NCBI GenBank assembly: GCA_009778275.1
Contig: WRKC01000088.1
Location: 1-14,147, forward strand
Direction: 5' to 3'
DNA from: Methanomassiliicoccaceae archaeon
GTDB taxonomy: Archaea > Thermoplasmatota > Thermoplasmata > Methanomassiliicoccales > Methanomethylophilaceae
Length of the DNA stretch: 14,147 nucleotides
The notes below the pieces were generated by a model. The model searched no databases. It was not told the origin of the DNA and was given only the letters and a program-made list of their open reading frames with translations. Each line of letters opens with the position of its first letter. Within the stretch, counting starts at the first letter, position 1. A program made the position numbers and the translations under genes. Of this stretch, positions 1 to 6,887 are shown in pieces.

Positions 1-1314
1 TATAAACAGAGAAAATATGTCGAGGACAACTTCAAGGATGGCGGCATCAAGTGTATCGTAGCGACGCCGACCCTCGCCGCCGGCATAAATCTTCCGGCGA
101 GGAGGGTCATCGTCAGAGATACCCACAGATACGAGTCCAACGCAGGGAACGTTCCCATTTCGGTCATGGAAGTGAAACAGATGTGCGGAAGGGCCGGAAG
201 GCCGGGTTACGACCCCTACGGTGAGGCTGTGCTCGTAGGCAAGAGCCTCCGCGACTTCGACCGCCTGATGGAAGATTATATCATGCACGATGTGGAGAGG
301 CTGACATCCAAACTAAACAATGAGATGGTGCTCAGAAGCCATATCCTGGGGCTCATCGCCACCGGCGACGCTGAAAGTGAGGAGAACATCATCGATTTCA
401 TGAGGGACACGTTCTTCGGGAACACATCCCAGATGTACGGCATCGAGAGTGTGGTGGAGAATGTGGTCGAGTTTCTTGAAAAAGAAGAGATGATCCGAAG
501 AGAAGGCGGGATGCTCCAGATACTCCCCTTCGGGAAGAGGATATCCGACCTTTACATAGATCCGAAATCTGCGGTCATGCTGAGGGACGCCGTAAGAAAG
601 ATAAAAGAGCACACCCCGGACCTTGCCATCCTGCACGCCGCCGCATCCACGCCGGATGTTCTCGGTCTGTATCCCAAAAAGGCGGATTTCGACAGGCTTT
701 CAAGATTGGAAACGGAATACGAGAACGATCTCTTGGTGGAGCCCGCGGATGAGGACGATGAGTTCATGTTCGAGAACTTCATGAGCGACCTGAAGGTCGC
801 CGTTCTGCTGGATGATTGGATCAACGAGATATCCGAAGAGGAGATGACCCTCACCATGGGCATCGGCCCGGGGGACATAAGATCCAGAGTGGAAATGACC
901 GACTGGCTCCTTTACTCCATGAATGAAGTGGCGTACATCTTCAAACCGGAGGCGACAAAGAGGATAAAACCGCTTCTTACCCGCGTGCGCTACGGCGTGA
1001 AGGAGGAACTTCTGGGATTGGTCTCCTTCAGAGGGGTTGGGAGGGCGAGGGCCAGGGTGCTGCACGACAACGGCATACGATCGAGGTCGGATGCCATAAC
1101 TGCGGATATGGAATTCTTATCAAGACTTCCGAAGATCGGCCCCGCGCTCGCAAAGAGCATAAAGGCGCAGGCCGGCAGCACCGCGGAAAGAAAAGAGATG
1201 CCGCCGATAAGCGAAGAGGAAGAGTATTTCATGGACAAGATGGCGGAAGAATATTCAGGCGAAAAAATAGGCCAGACGGATATCCAGAAGCAATCCAGGA
1301 TATCCGATTATTGA
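1..1314 (+). CDS. hel308: ATP-dependent DNA helicase Hel308 (5' partial)
   Basis: This is the C-terminal 437 residues of a superfamily 2 Ski2-like helicase. The reading frame is open from base 1, so roughly 300 N-terminal residues, including the Walker A motif, lie outside the window. Motif V is visible at residues 21-34 (ATPTLAAGINLPAR) and motif VI at about 57-68 (QMCGRAGRPGYD), both diagnostic of Hel308. A winged-helix and ratchet region follows, then a helix-hairpin-helix segment (FRGVGRARARVL, then LPKIGPALAKSI) near residues 340-390. Hel308 unwinds lagging strands at stalled replication forks in archaea. The acidic tail ends in QSRISDY, which resembles a PCNA-interacting peptide (Q-x-x-I-x-x-aromatic). 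The gene ends in TGA, 7 bp from the convergent end of thrC. The methionine at 166 is internal and not the start. Confidence 0.95.
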   Translation, partial: YKQRKYVEDNFKDGGIKCIVATPTLAAGINLPARRVIVRDTHRYESNAGNVPISVMEVKQMCGRAGRPGYDPYGEAVLVGKSLRDFDRLMEDYIMHDVERLTSKLNNEMVLRSHILGLIATGDAESEENIIDFMRDTFFGNTSQMYGIESVVENVVEFLEKEEMIRREGGMLQILPFGKRISDLYIDPKSAVMLRDAVRKIKEHTPDLAILHAAASTPDVLGLYPKKADFDRLSRLETEYENDLLVEPADEDDEFMFENFMSDLKVAVLLDDWINEISEEEMTLTMGIGPGDIRSRVEMTDWLLYSMNEVAYIFKPEATKRIKPLLTRVRYGVKEELLGLVSFRGVGRARARVLHDNGIRSRSDAITADMEFLSRLPKIGPALAKSIKAQAGSTAERKEMPPISEEEEYFMDKMAEEYSGEKIGQTDIQKQSRISDY

Positions 1315-1321
1315 AAAGCCT

Positions 1322-2539
1322 TCAAAGAGAAAGTATCCTTTCGACTTCCTCAACGGAGTTTTTGCAGGGTATTGGCGAAGGAGAGCTCTTTATTATCGTG
1401 TCCGGGTCCTTCAGTCCGTTCCCGGTGCAGATGCAGACGACCTTCTCGTCCCTGTCTATAACGCCTGCTGAGATCAGTTTCCTGAGGCCGGCTATCGACG
1501 CCGCAGATGCGGGTTCCACGCATACTCCCTCTGTCTTACCGAGGAGCCGCTGCGAATCTACGATCTCTTCATCGGTGACCGTCGTCGAATATCCTCCGGT
1601 GTCATAGATGGCGCGGAGCGCCTTCCTTCCGCTGACGGGGTTGCCTATGCGTATGGCTGTGGCTATGGTCTCGGGGTGGTCTTCCGGAATGAAGTCGATC
1701 TTCTCCGCATCGAACGCCTTCGCGATGGGGGCGGCTCCCGCCGCCTGTATCCCGGTGAGCATAGGCACTTTGTCGATCCATCCCACTTCTTTCAGTTCCT
1801 GTATCGCTTTGTGGATCGCCGAGATGTTGCCCGCGTTACCCACCGGGAGTATGATCCTGTCGGGAACATCATACTCGAGCTGGTCGATTATCTCGAAGAG
1901 CACCGATTTCTGTCCTTCCGGCCTGTACGGGTTTATTGAATTGAGAAGATACAGTTTTCTTGCGTCGGCCATCTTTCTGGCGAGGTCCAGCGCTTCGTCG
2001 AAGTTGCCGTCGACGGAAAGGACCTTCGCTCCGTAGAAGAGCGCCTGAGCCAGTTTACCGGCCGCCACTTTCCCAGAGGGAAGGAAAACCGCACATTTCA
2101 TATCCGCTTTCGCGGCGTATGCCGCAAGGGAAGCCGACGTGTTCCCCGTGGAGGCGCATCCGACGATCTTCGCCCCGAGTTCCTTTGCGCGCGATACACC
2201 GACGGTCATCCCCCTGTCTTTGAAGGACCCCGTCGGGTTCAGGCCGTCGAACTTCACATATGCCCGCGAGAGGCCTACCTCCTCGGCCAGCCTGCAGGTC
2301 TTGTACAGGGGGGTGCCCCCCTCTTGGATGGACACTTTGTTTGCCGGGTCCACAGGCAGGAAGGGAGCATATCTCCACACTCCCAACGGCTCTTTCCTGA
2401 GGTCCTTAGGTTTCATCTCCTTTATCGGTTCCAGATCTATTTTCACGGAAAGGAGGCCGCCGCACTTCGGGCAGGTGTTCACATACGGGTCGTTCACATC
2501 GGCGCCGCAATCCCAACAAACGATCTTGTGAACCGTCAT
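1322..2539 (-). CDS. thrC: Threonine synthase
   Basis: This 405-residue PLP enzyme converts O-phosphohomoserine to threonine and phosphate, the last step of threonine synthesis, in the cytoplasm. The N-terminus carries a small zinc ribbon (C8, C11, C23, C26), common in archaeal threonine synthases. The PLP-lysine motif NPTGSFKDRG is at residues 101-110, with K107 as the Schiff-base residue. A glycine-rich phosphate-binding segment (LPVGNAGN) lies near residue 235, and the CTGNGLKD signature is near the C-terminus. The start is supported by a strong ribosome binding site, GGAGGATC, a few bases upstream. The gene begins 1 bp after the stop of the homoserine kinase gene, so the two are almost certainly one transcript in order of the pathway. 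Confidence 0.95.
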   Translation of the reverse strand: MTVHKIVCWDCGADVNDPYVNTCPKCGGLLSVKIDLEPIKEMKPKDLRKEPLGVWRYAPFLPVDPANKVSIQEGGTPLYKTCRLAEEVGLSRAYVKFDGLNPTGSFKDRGMTVGVSRAKELGAKIVGCASTGNTSASLAAYAAKADMKCAVFLPSGKVAAGKLAQALFYGAKVLSVDGNFDEALDLARKMADARKLYLLNSINPYRPEGQKSVLFEIIDQLEYDVPDRIILPVGNAGNISAIHKAIQELKEVGWIDKVPMLTGIQAAGAAPIAKAFDAEKIDFIPEDHPETIATAIRIGNPVSGRKALRAIYDTGGYSTTVTDEEIVDSQRLLGKTEGVCVEPASAASIAGLRKLISAGVIDRDEKVVCICTGNGLKDPDTIIKSSPSPIPCKNSVEEVERILSL

Positions 2540-2540
2540 C

Positions 2541-3473
2541 TCAGATCCTCCTGCATCCGACGCCCGGCTTTGTTATCCAGGTATCGCACCCGATGTTGTT
2601 CTGGGTGTACACTTCTTTTACTTTTTCCGCAATGACGTCCCCGAAGCCGACATCTGTGTCATAGAAGGACATTATGCACGGCCCCGACCCTCCGAGGAAG
2701 GAGGCCAGCGCGCCGTTTGACATCGCCGTTTTCTCCGCTTCTTTTAGGAAAGGAACGAGTTTCTCTCTCGCGGGCTCGAAGATCGCGTCCTTTACCGACC
2801 TGCCTATGGTACTGAGGTCGCCGGTCATCATGCCGTAGACCAAAGTTGAAGCGTTCCCTACGTGGAAAACCAGGTCCCTGACGGAGACCTCTCTCGGAAG
2901 CACCTTCCGTGCGTCGGATGTTGCGACCATGATATCTGGAAGAGCTACGACCATGCCGAGGTTTGCGGGAGGCTCGATCCTGATGACATCAAAAGGCTCG
3001 TACGATCTTATCAAAGTGAATCCGCCCAGTATGCACGGCGAGACATTGTCCGCATGCAGTCCGCCGGAAATGACGTCTTCCGCATGTGCGGCGCAAAGTA
3101 TCATATCGACGGGGCCAAGCTTCTCTCCGCAGAGGATGTTGGCGAGGAACGCCCCTCCGGCGGCGCTTGCGCCGGACGAGCCCATTCCGCTGCAGGGTCT
3201 GATGCCCTTCTTTATCTTCAATTCTATTCCGAATTCGGCATCGCATCTCTTCAGGACCCTTTCGGCGGCTATGCTGACGGAATTGATCTTGGGGTCGGTG
3301 GGGATATTCTCCGATCCGGGGCCGGAGACCTCCGTTATCTCAAAACCGGAATCGATCTTTCTTCCTTCAATGATATCGCACGGTTCGCTCATCGCAAGCC
3401 CGAACGTATCGAACCCCGGGCCGATGTTCGAAGTGGTGGCCGGTGCAGCTACTCTAACCCAATCCCCTGACAT
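2541..3473 (-). CDS. thrB: Homoserine kinase (GHMP family)
   Basis: The 310-residue GHMP-family kinase phosphorylates homoserine with ATP, giving the substrate of the adjacent threonine synthase. The N-terminus reads VRVAAPATTSNIGPGFDTFG, the usual opening of homoserine kinases. The GHMP phosphate-binding loop PCSGMGSSGA is at residues 93-102. A C-terminal glycine motif, LASFLGGSGPCIMSF, matches the third GHMP motif. Length is normal for the family. The start at 3473 is preceded on the minus strand by a GGGGAAAG purine stretch that could serve as ribosome binding site, and by a TATA-like box about 40 bp upstream. No homoserine dehydrogenase or aspartokinase gene is in the window. Confidence 0.93.
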   Translation of the reverse strand: MSGDWVRVAAPATTSNIGPGFDTFGLAMSEPCDIIEGRKIDSGFEITEVSGPGSENIPTDPKINSVSIAAERVLKRCDAEFGIELKIKKGIRPCSGMGSSGASAAGGAFLANILCGEKLGPVDMILCAAHAEDVISGGLHADNVSPCILGGFTLIRSYEPFDVIRIEPPANLGMVVALPDIMVATSDARKVLPREVSVRDLVFHVGNASTLVYGMMTGDLSTIGRSVKDAIFEPAREKLVPFLKEAEKTAMSNGALASFLGGSGPCIMSFYDTDVGFGDVIAEKVKEVYTQNNIGCDTWITKPGVGCRRI

Positions 3474-3500
3474 GCTTTTCTTTCCCCGTTGCCTGTACTC

Positions 3501-3515
3501 TTATCAATTTGATAA
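3501..3515. promoter_or_regulatory. 7-bp inverted repeat between divergent thrB and cgi121
   Basis: The sequence TTATCAA-T-TTGATAA is a perfect inverted repeat with a 1-bp centre. Its right arm overlaps the TATA-like box proposed for thrB (CTTTATC on the minus strand, 3511-3517). An operator for threonine-gene control or for both divergent genes is possible. No regulator is identified, and the site is AT-rich enough that chance cannot be excluded. Confidence 0.4.
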
Positions 3516-3517
3516 AG
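3511..3517 (-). promoter_or_regulatory. TATA-like box of thrB-thrC
   Basis: On the minus strand this reads CTTTATC. Its centre is 41 bp before the thrB start codon, predicting a transcript with a leader of roughly 15 nt that includes the GGGGAAAG ribosome-binding stretch. The call rests on position and composition only. Confidence 0.4.
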
Positions 3518-3570
3518 GTTTTCAAGAGCATCCGCGATAGGGTAATAGAATATAAGGGGATAACGGGGCA

Positions 3571-4032
3571 ATGAACGTTCAGGTCATCGGCATCGAAGGG
3601 GATACGGGATTCGACGACATCGTCAGGCATTTCATCGGTCTGGGCGGCGATGTCTTGCTTTTGGATCCATCCTCTGTCTGCGGCAAAGACCATATCATTT
3701 CGGCGGTGATGCACGCCGAAAGAGCATTCAGGAACGGTACGAACAGGTCCAAAACCATCATGACGGAGACCATCCTTTACGCAGCGGGCGAGAGACAGAT
3801 AGGCCGCGCGATGGAAAGAATGAGACCCAAGGAGGGGAGAAGGGAGATGGTCGCGGTACTGTTCGGCATAGAGGATCCGAAGCTTGAGTCGATCGGCATG
3901 GCAAGACGCGATGAGATCATGGAAGCATCTGCCGAAAAAGCGAAGAATCTGGGCGCAGAGATGTTTGACGGGACGGCGTGCGAGGATGCCGTTCTGGAGC
4001 ATGTCGCAATGACGGATCTTTTGAAACCGTGA
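3571..4032 (+). CDS. cgi121: KEOPS complex subunit Cgi121
   Basis: The 153-residue product matches the Cgi121 family. The hallmark segment at residues 57-83 contains NRSKTIMTETILYAAGERQ followed by IGRAMERM, close to the family pattern (T/M)ETLLYASGERQIxxAIxxMG. Cgi121 is the tRNA-binding, Bud32-associated subunit of KEOPS, which transfers threonylcarbamoyl to A37 of ANN-decoding tRNAs (t6A). The other KEOPS genes are not in the window. ATG at 3571 is preceded by a purine-rich stretch (AAGGGGATAACGGGG). In several archaea this gene sits beside hel308. Here thrB-thrC lies between them. Confidence 0.85.
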   Translation: MNVQVIGIEGDTGFDDIVRHFIGLGGDVLLLDPSSVCGKDHIISAVMHAERAFRNGTNRSKTIMTETILYAAGERQIGRAMERMRPKEGRREMVAVLFGIEDPKLESIGMARRDEIMEASAEKAKNLGAEMFDGTACEDAVLEHVAMTDLLKP

Positions 4033-4056
4033 CCTTCTTTTAGGTTCTTCTTTTCA

Positions 4057-4113
4057 TATGTACATAAAATTATATCATTAATGTACATTATTCCACTGAT
4101 ATAATGTACGTTA
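4057..4113. promoter_or_regulatory. Three TGTAC-centred palindromic sites at 23-bp spacing (candidate operators)
   Basis: ATGTACAT occurs at 4058-4065 and 4081-4088, and ATGTACGT at 4104-4111. The starts are exactly 23 bp apart, about two helical turns. Symmetry extends to 10 bp at site 1 (4057-4066) and to a perfect 12-mer TAATGTACATTA at site 2 (4079-4090). It extends to an imperfect 12-mer at site 3 (4102-4113), which contains the antitoxin start codon. The TATA-like box lies between sites 1 and 2. Phd-family antitoxins repress their own promoters by binding such repeats cooperatively, so autoregulation is the natural reading. Confidence 0.7.
4069..4077 (+). promoter_or_regulatory. TATA-like box of the Phd/PIN operon
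   Basis: AATTATATC is centred about 31 bp before the ATG at 4104. Transcription would start at about 4098-4104, giving a leaderless or nearly leaderless mRNA. The box is flanked by two of the TGTAC palindromes, so a bound repressor would block TBP/TFB or the polymerase. Confidence 0.5.
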
Positions 4114-4319
4114 ATGCAACAGACCTCAGGAACGAGTTCAGCAAGTACTTGGAGCTTGCGCAAACCCAGGATATCTATGTTATCAGGCACGGCGAGTTCG
4201 TCGCCGTATTGTCCGGGACGGCAAAAGAGAAACGCAGACTATTAGAAAAGATATCAGGATCTGCGAATTACGATGGCGACAGAGAGGACATATTCAGAAT
4301 GAGGCTGGATGAGCTATGA
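4104..4319 (+). CDS. Phd/YefM-type antitoxin
   Basis: The 71-residue protein starts MYVNATDLRNEFSKYLELAQ and continues IYVIRHGEFVAVL. This is the standard Phd/YefM DNA-binding fold: strand, helix with an x-x-R/NxF pattern, then the 'I-x-x-R-H-G-x-x-V-A-V-L' strand pair. The C-terminal 35 residues are charged and would be the toxin-wrapping segment. The stop codon overlaps the start of the PIN toxin gene in an ATGA arrangement, typical of translationally coupled toxin-antitoxin genes. It would neutralise the toxin and repress the promoter through the three upstream palindromes. Confidence 0.85.
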   Translation: MYVNATDLRNEFSKYLELAQTQDIYVIRHGEFVAVLSGTAKEKRRLLEKISGSANYDGDREDIFRMRLDEL

Positions 4320-4759
4320 ATGTGCTGTTCGATACGAATGTGCTTCTTGATATGATCGAGAAGAGGGAACCGTTCTATGCAGCCGCCCGCCGAGCCGCAG
4401 AGTTCGCAGTGGATGAGAGGATCACAGGGTTCGTGTCGGTGCAGTCGCTGAACGACATCTTCTATTTCGTGAGCAAGGTGCATGAGGCGGGGGACGCCTT
4501 CGATGCGGTGGAGGCGCTGTCGGTGCTGTTCAAGCCGATAGGTGTCTTGCCGGAAGATTCCATGGCTGCACTGATGTCTGATTTCAGAGATTATGAGGAC
4601 GGCATCATCAATGCTTCCGCCGTAAGGAGCGGGATCGACATTATTCTGACAAGGGACGGCAGCGGATTCATTGAGTCCGAACTTTTGGTAGTGTCTCCTG
4701 ACGATCTCGAAAGATATCTGGAACCCGGTGCGGCATCGGGAAGCGCCGTTACCGGCTGA
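4316..4759 (+). CDS. PIN-domain (VapC-like) ribonuclease toxin
   Basis: The 147-residue protein begins MNVLFDTNVLLDMIEKREPFY, the opening of the PIN_3-like VapC subgroup. Likely metal-binding acidic residues are D6, D12, D92, E94 or D95 (FRDYEDGIINA) and D114 (ILTRDGSGF). PIN toxins are Mg-dependent single-strand RNases that cleave tRNA, rRNA or mRNA when the antitoxin is lost. The RNA target cannot be told from sequence. The start overlaps the antitoxin stop by 4 bp. The 15-residue tail after LERYLEPG is rich in Ala, Ser and Gly and probably disordered. The gene converges with the flavin-protein gene 16 bp further on. Confidence 0.87.
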   Translation: MNVLFDTNVLLDMIEKREPFYAAARRAAEFAVDERITGFVSVQSLNDIFYFVSKVHEAGDAFDAVEALSVLFKPIGVLPEDSMAALMSDFRDYEDGIINASAVRSGIDIILTRDGSGFIESELLVVSPDDLERYLEPGAASGSAVTG

Positions 4760-4775
4760 TGTCACGGCGGAAAGC

Positions 4776-5198
4776 TTACTCGATCTCAAAGTCCTGTGAA
4801 CTGAAATTGGAATAATACCTTCCGCTGACAGCGGTGAATCTCAGTACGCAATAGTCAGGGTCCGTGACCCCCTGAGAGTAGTACATGCTGTACCCGGCTT
4901 TCCAAAGCATTTCTTTGCTGGCACTGTCCTCAAGAACTTCCATGGTGCCCTTCAGCATCACTCCGCGGAAGAACCTGTTGTCGCAGAAATAAAGGCAGGC
5001 TTTTGGTTCCTCCCGGTACTGTGACACCCTCATGGATGAAGTATTCGTATGGAAGTAGAATGTCTTTATCCCGATGCGTTTGCTGGGAGGCAGCATGGCC
5101 TTTGTGTTAGGAAAGCCGTCCTTGTCCACCGAGCTTATGAATGAGACCTTTTGTTTGTCAATCAAGTTGCTGATCGTCTGTTCCGCGTCCTTTAGCAT
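4776..5198 (-). CDS. Pyridoxamine 5'-phosphate oxidase-family flavin protein
   Basis: The 140-residue protein looks like a split-barrel FMN-binding protein of the general-stress-protein-26 type. Supporting segments are VSFISSVDKDGFPNTKAML near the N-terminus, KTFYFHTNTSSMRVSQYREE (residues about 45-64), and the strand pattern KACLYFCDNRFFRGVMLKG. These proteins bind FMN, F420 or haem; the actual substrate is unknown. It is unlikely to be a true PNPO because it is short and lacks the C-terminal PNPO region. The start has a GGTAGG ribosome binding site 5 nt upstream. It appears monocistronic, with its own TATA-like box at 5251-5260. Confidence 0.82.
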   Translation of the reverse strand: MLKDAEQTISNLIDKQKVSFISSVDKDGFPNTKAMLPPSKRIGIKTFYFHTNTSSMRVSQYREEPKACLYFCDNRFFRGVMLKGTMEVLEDSASKEMLWKAGYSMYYSQGVTDPDYCVLRFTAVSGRYYSNFSSQDFEIE

Positions 5199-5210
5199 AT
5201 TTTCCTACCG

Positions 5211-5236
5211 CCCGCCAAACGTTTAGTTTGAGCGGG
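5211..5236. repeat. Inverted repeat in the leader of the flavin-protein gene
   Basis: CCCGC-CAAAC pairs with GTTTG-A-GCGGG across a 5-nt loop, giving ten base pairs with a single bulged base. It lies just upstream of the ribosome binding site of the minus-strand gene starting at 5198 and near its predicted transcription start. It could be a 5'-leader hairpin or a repressor site. Confidence 0.5.
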
Positions 5237-5250
5237 CCGAGATAGAGATA

Positions 5251-5260
5251 CCTATATTAA
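5251..5260 (-). promoter_or_regulatory. TATA-like box of the flavin-protein gene
   Basis: On the minus strand it reads TTAATATAGG. A start of transcription about 25 bp downstream (near 5230) would give a leader of about 32 nt carrying the inverted repeat and the GGTAGG ribosome binding site. Confidence 0.45.
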
Positions 5261-5271
5261 GGTGCACTTTC

Positions 5272-5304
5272 AAACAAAAAAGAGAAGATACCCGCCGAAG
5301 CGGG
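5272..5304 (-). terminator. Hairpin terminator of the mevalonate-entry operon
   Basis: On the minus strand the hairpin CCCGC-TTCG-GCGGG (5291-5304) has a perfect 5-bp stem and a UUCG-type tetraloop. It is followed by a pyrimidine-rich tract ending in a run of T (5275-5282). It begins 8 bp after the DUF35 stop codon, the expected place for operon termination. Confidence 0.7.
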
Positions 5305-5312
5305 AAAGGGGT

Positions 5313-5717
5313 TTATTTGATGGGTGTGAATTTGAACCCGTAATGGATGACGCCCGCAGCTCCGTCCTCGTCCAGTTTTCTGAGGACCGCACGTACGGGC
5401 ATGCCGATGACGATCTTGTCCAGTTCCACGTCCACGAGCTGTCCGGAGACCAGCACTCCGTCCTTGGTCCTTACCATGGCGACCGCATACGGCTTAAGAG
5501 CGCTGTTGCATGCCGGAGCCTCATATATGACCGAGAACGAGAATACCTCCCCTTCTCTCTGGATCTTGTACTTCTGCATTTTTCCGATGCCTTCCCTGCG
5601 GCATTTGGGGCAGAAGTCGCGCTTCGGGAAGAAGATGGTCCCGCAGTTCTCGCATTTCGTTCCTTCCAGGTTGTATTTGCCGGGGAATTCTCTCCATGCT
5701 CTTGCTACGGACGACAT
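5313..5717 (-). CDS. DUF35 zinc-ribbon/OB-fold protein of the HMG-CoA synthase-thiolase complex
   Basis: The 134-residue protein has an N-terminal helix, a rubredoxin-like zinc ribbon (C22, C25, C36, C39) and an OB fold from about residue 55 to 130. This is the DUF35/Zn-ribbon OB family. In methanogens the protein bridges thiolase and HMG-CoA synthase and forms part of a shared CoA-binding site that channels acetoacetyl-CoA. All four zinc ligands are present. Its start codon shares one base with the thiolase stop (TGATG), and it has a near-ideal ribosome binding site, GGAGGCGATC, so it is translationally coupled. It is the last gene of the operon. Confidence 0.9.
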   Translation of the reverse strand: MSSVARAWREFPGKYNLEGTKCENCGTIFFPKRDFCPKCRREGIGKMQKYKIQREGEVFSFSVIYEAPACNSALKPYAVAMVRTKDGVLVSGQLVDVELDKIVIGMPVRAVLRKLDEDGAAGVIHYGFKFTPIK

Positions 5718-6886
5718 CAGATCGCCTCCATTATGCTGACGGTGACAGCCGAACCGGTACCTCCGACGCTCTGGGCGAGCCCGTACTTCGCGTTGGCAAC
5801 CTGCCTCTTGTCGGCCTTTCCTCTGAGCTGGTCCGTGATCTCCGCTATCTGCGCCACACCGGATGCCCCGATGGGATAACCTCTCGCCTTAAGGCCGCCG
5901 GATGTGTTGATCGCTATCTTCCCCGCGCCGACCCTCGTCTCTCCGTTGAGGAACGCCTTACCGGCTTCTCCTTTCTTGTAGAACCCGAGGTCCTGCAGCG
6001 CAAGGATACCGGACACGCTGAAATCATCATGTATCTCCGCCACCGAGATATCGGACGCTTTGATGCCCGCCATCTCGTACGCTTTCCTGGAAGCGGCGAC
6101 CGTTGCCCCGAAGACGGTGATGTCCGGTCTCTGGAACAGTGCCAGTGTATCGCTCCCCTGTGCGAATGCCGATACTTTCACATAGTTGTCGGTGTGCTTT
6201 TTCGCCTCTTCGAGGGGGCACAGAACTACCGCTGCCGCGCCGTCCGTGATGGGTGCGCAGTCGAACATCCCGAGAGGGTCCGCGACCGGACCGGATTTCA
6301 GGACGGTCTCCAGCGGGACCTCCTTCCTGAACTGCGCTCCCGGATTGAGGGCGCCGTGGAAGTGGCTGTTCACCGCGACGGAAGCGATCTCCTCGCGGGT
6401 GGCCGTGCCTTCGTACACCATCCTTCTCGCTATCATGGCATAAAGGGATGCGAGGGTCAGGCCCATTCCGGCCTCCCACTCGGCATCCGCCGTCGCGTCC
6501 ATCGCCGTGTTGATGGACACATCATCCTGATCGGTCATCTTCTCCGCGCCGCCGACAAGCACTGTGTTGTGCATGCCGGAAGCGACGGCCATTACCGCCT
6601 GGCCGAACGCCACGCCGCCCGATGCTCCTCCTGCCTCCACTCTCGTGGCCGGTATGCTGTTTGTGGCCATTCCGGAATAATCCGCTATGAGCGCATCTAT
6701 GTGCTTCTGATTGATGAAACGCCCGGCGGACATGTTCCCTATGAAAAGGCCGTCTATCTCGCTGCCGGAAAGGTTCGCGTCCTCTATCGCTTTCATTCCC
6801 GCTTCTATCCCGATGCTTCTGAACGAGCTGTCCCAAAGTTCGCCGAACTTTGTCGCTCCTACTCCGATTATCGCTACTTCTCTCAT
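5717..6886 (-). CDS. Thiolase-superfamily protein of the mevalonate operon, lacking the nucleophilic cysteine
   Basis: The 389-residue protein has the full-length SCP2-type thiolase fold found in archaeal acetoacetyl-CoA thiolases, and the expected gene order with DUF35 and HMG-CoA synthase. Normal members condense two acetyl-CoA using the Cys of E-A-A-C-A-S-G-G, the HDCF motif and the His of GHPxGATG. Here the sequence reads EAGGASGG (Gly87 in place of Cys, codon GGA at 6626-6628), EIHDDF (H286 kept, Asp288 in place of Cys) and GYPIGASG (Tyr337 in place of His). The rest is well conserved (NMSAG, LVGGAEKMT, INTSGGLKARG), with no frameshift. A conventional ping-pong acyl-Cys mechanism is therefore not possible. 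It may be a non-acylating aldolase-like or structural subunit. HMG-CoA synthase ends 1 bp before its start. Confidence 0.85.
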   Translation of the reverse strand: MREVAIIGVGATKFGELWDSSFRSIGIEAGMKAIEDANLSGSEIDGLFIGNMSAGRFINQKHIDALIADYSGMATNSIPATRVEAGGASGGVAFGQAVMAVASGMHNTVLVGGAEKMTDQDDVSINTAMDATADAEWEAGMGLTLASLYAMIARRMVYEGTATREEIASVAVNSHFHGALNPGAQFRKEVPLETVLKSGPVADPLGMFDCAPITDGAAAVVLCPLEEAKKHTDNYVKVSAFAQGSDTLALFQRPDITVFGATVAASRKAYEMAGIKASDISVAEIHDDFSVSGILALQDLGFYKKGEAGKAFLNGETRVGAGKIAINTSGGLKARGYPIGASGVAQIAEITDQLRGKADKRQVANAKYGLAQSVGGTGSAVTVSIMEAI

Positions 6887-6887
6887 C

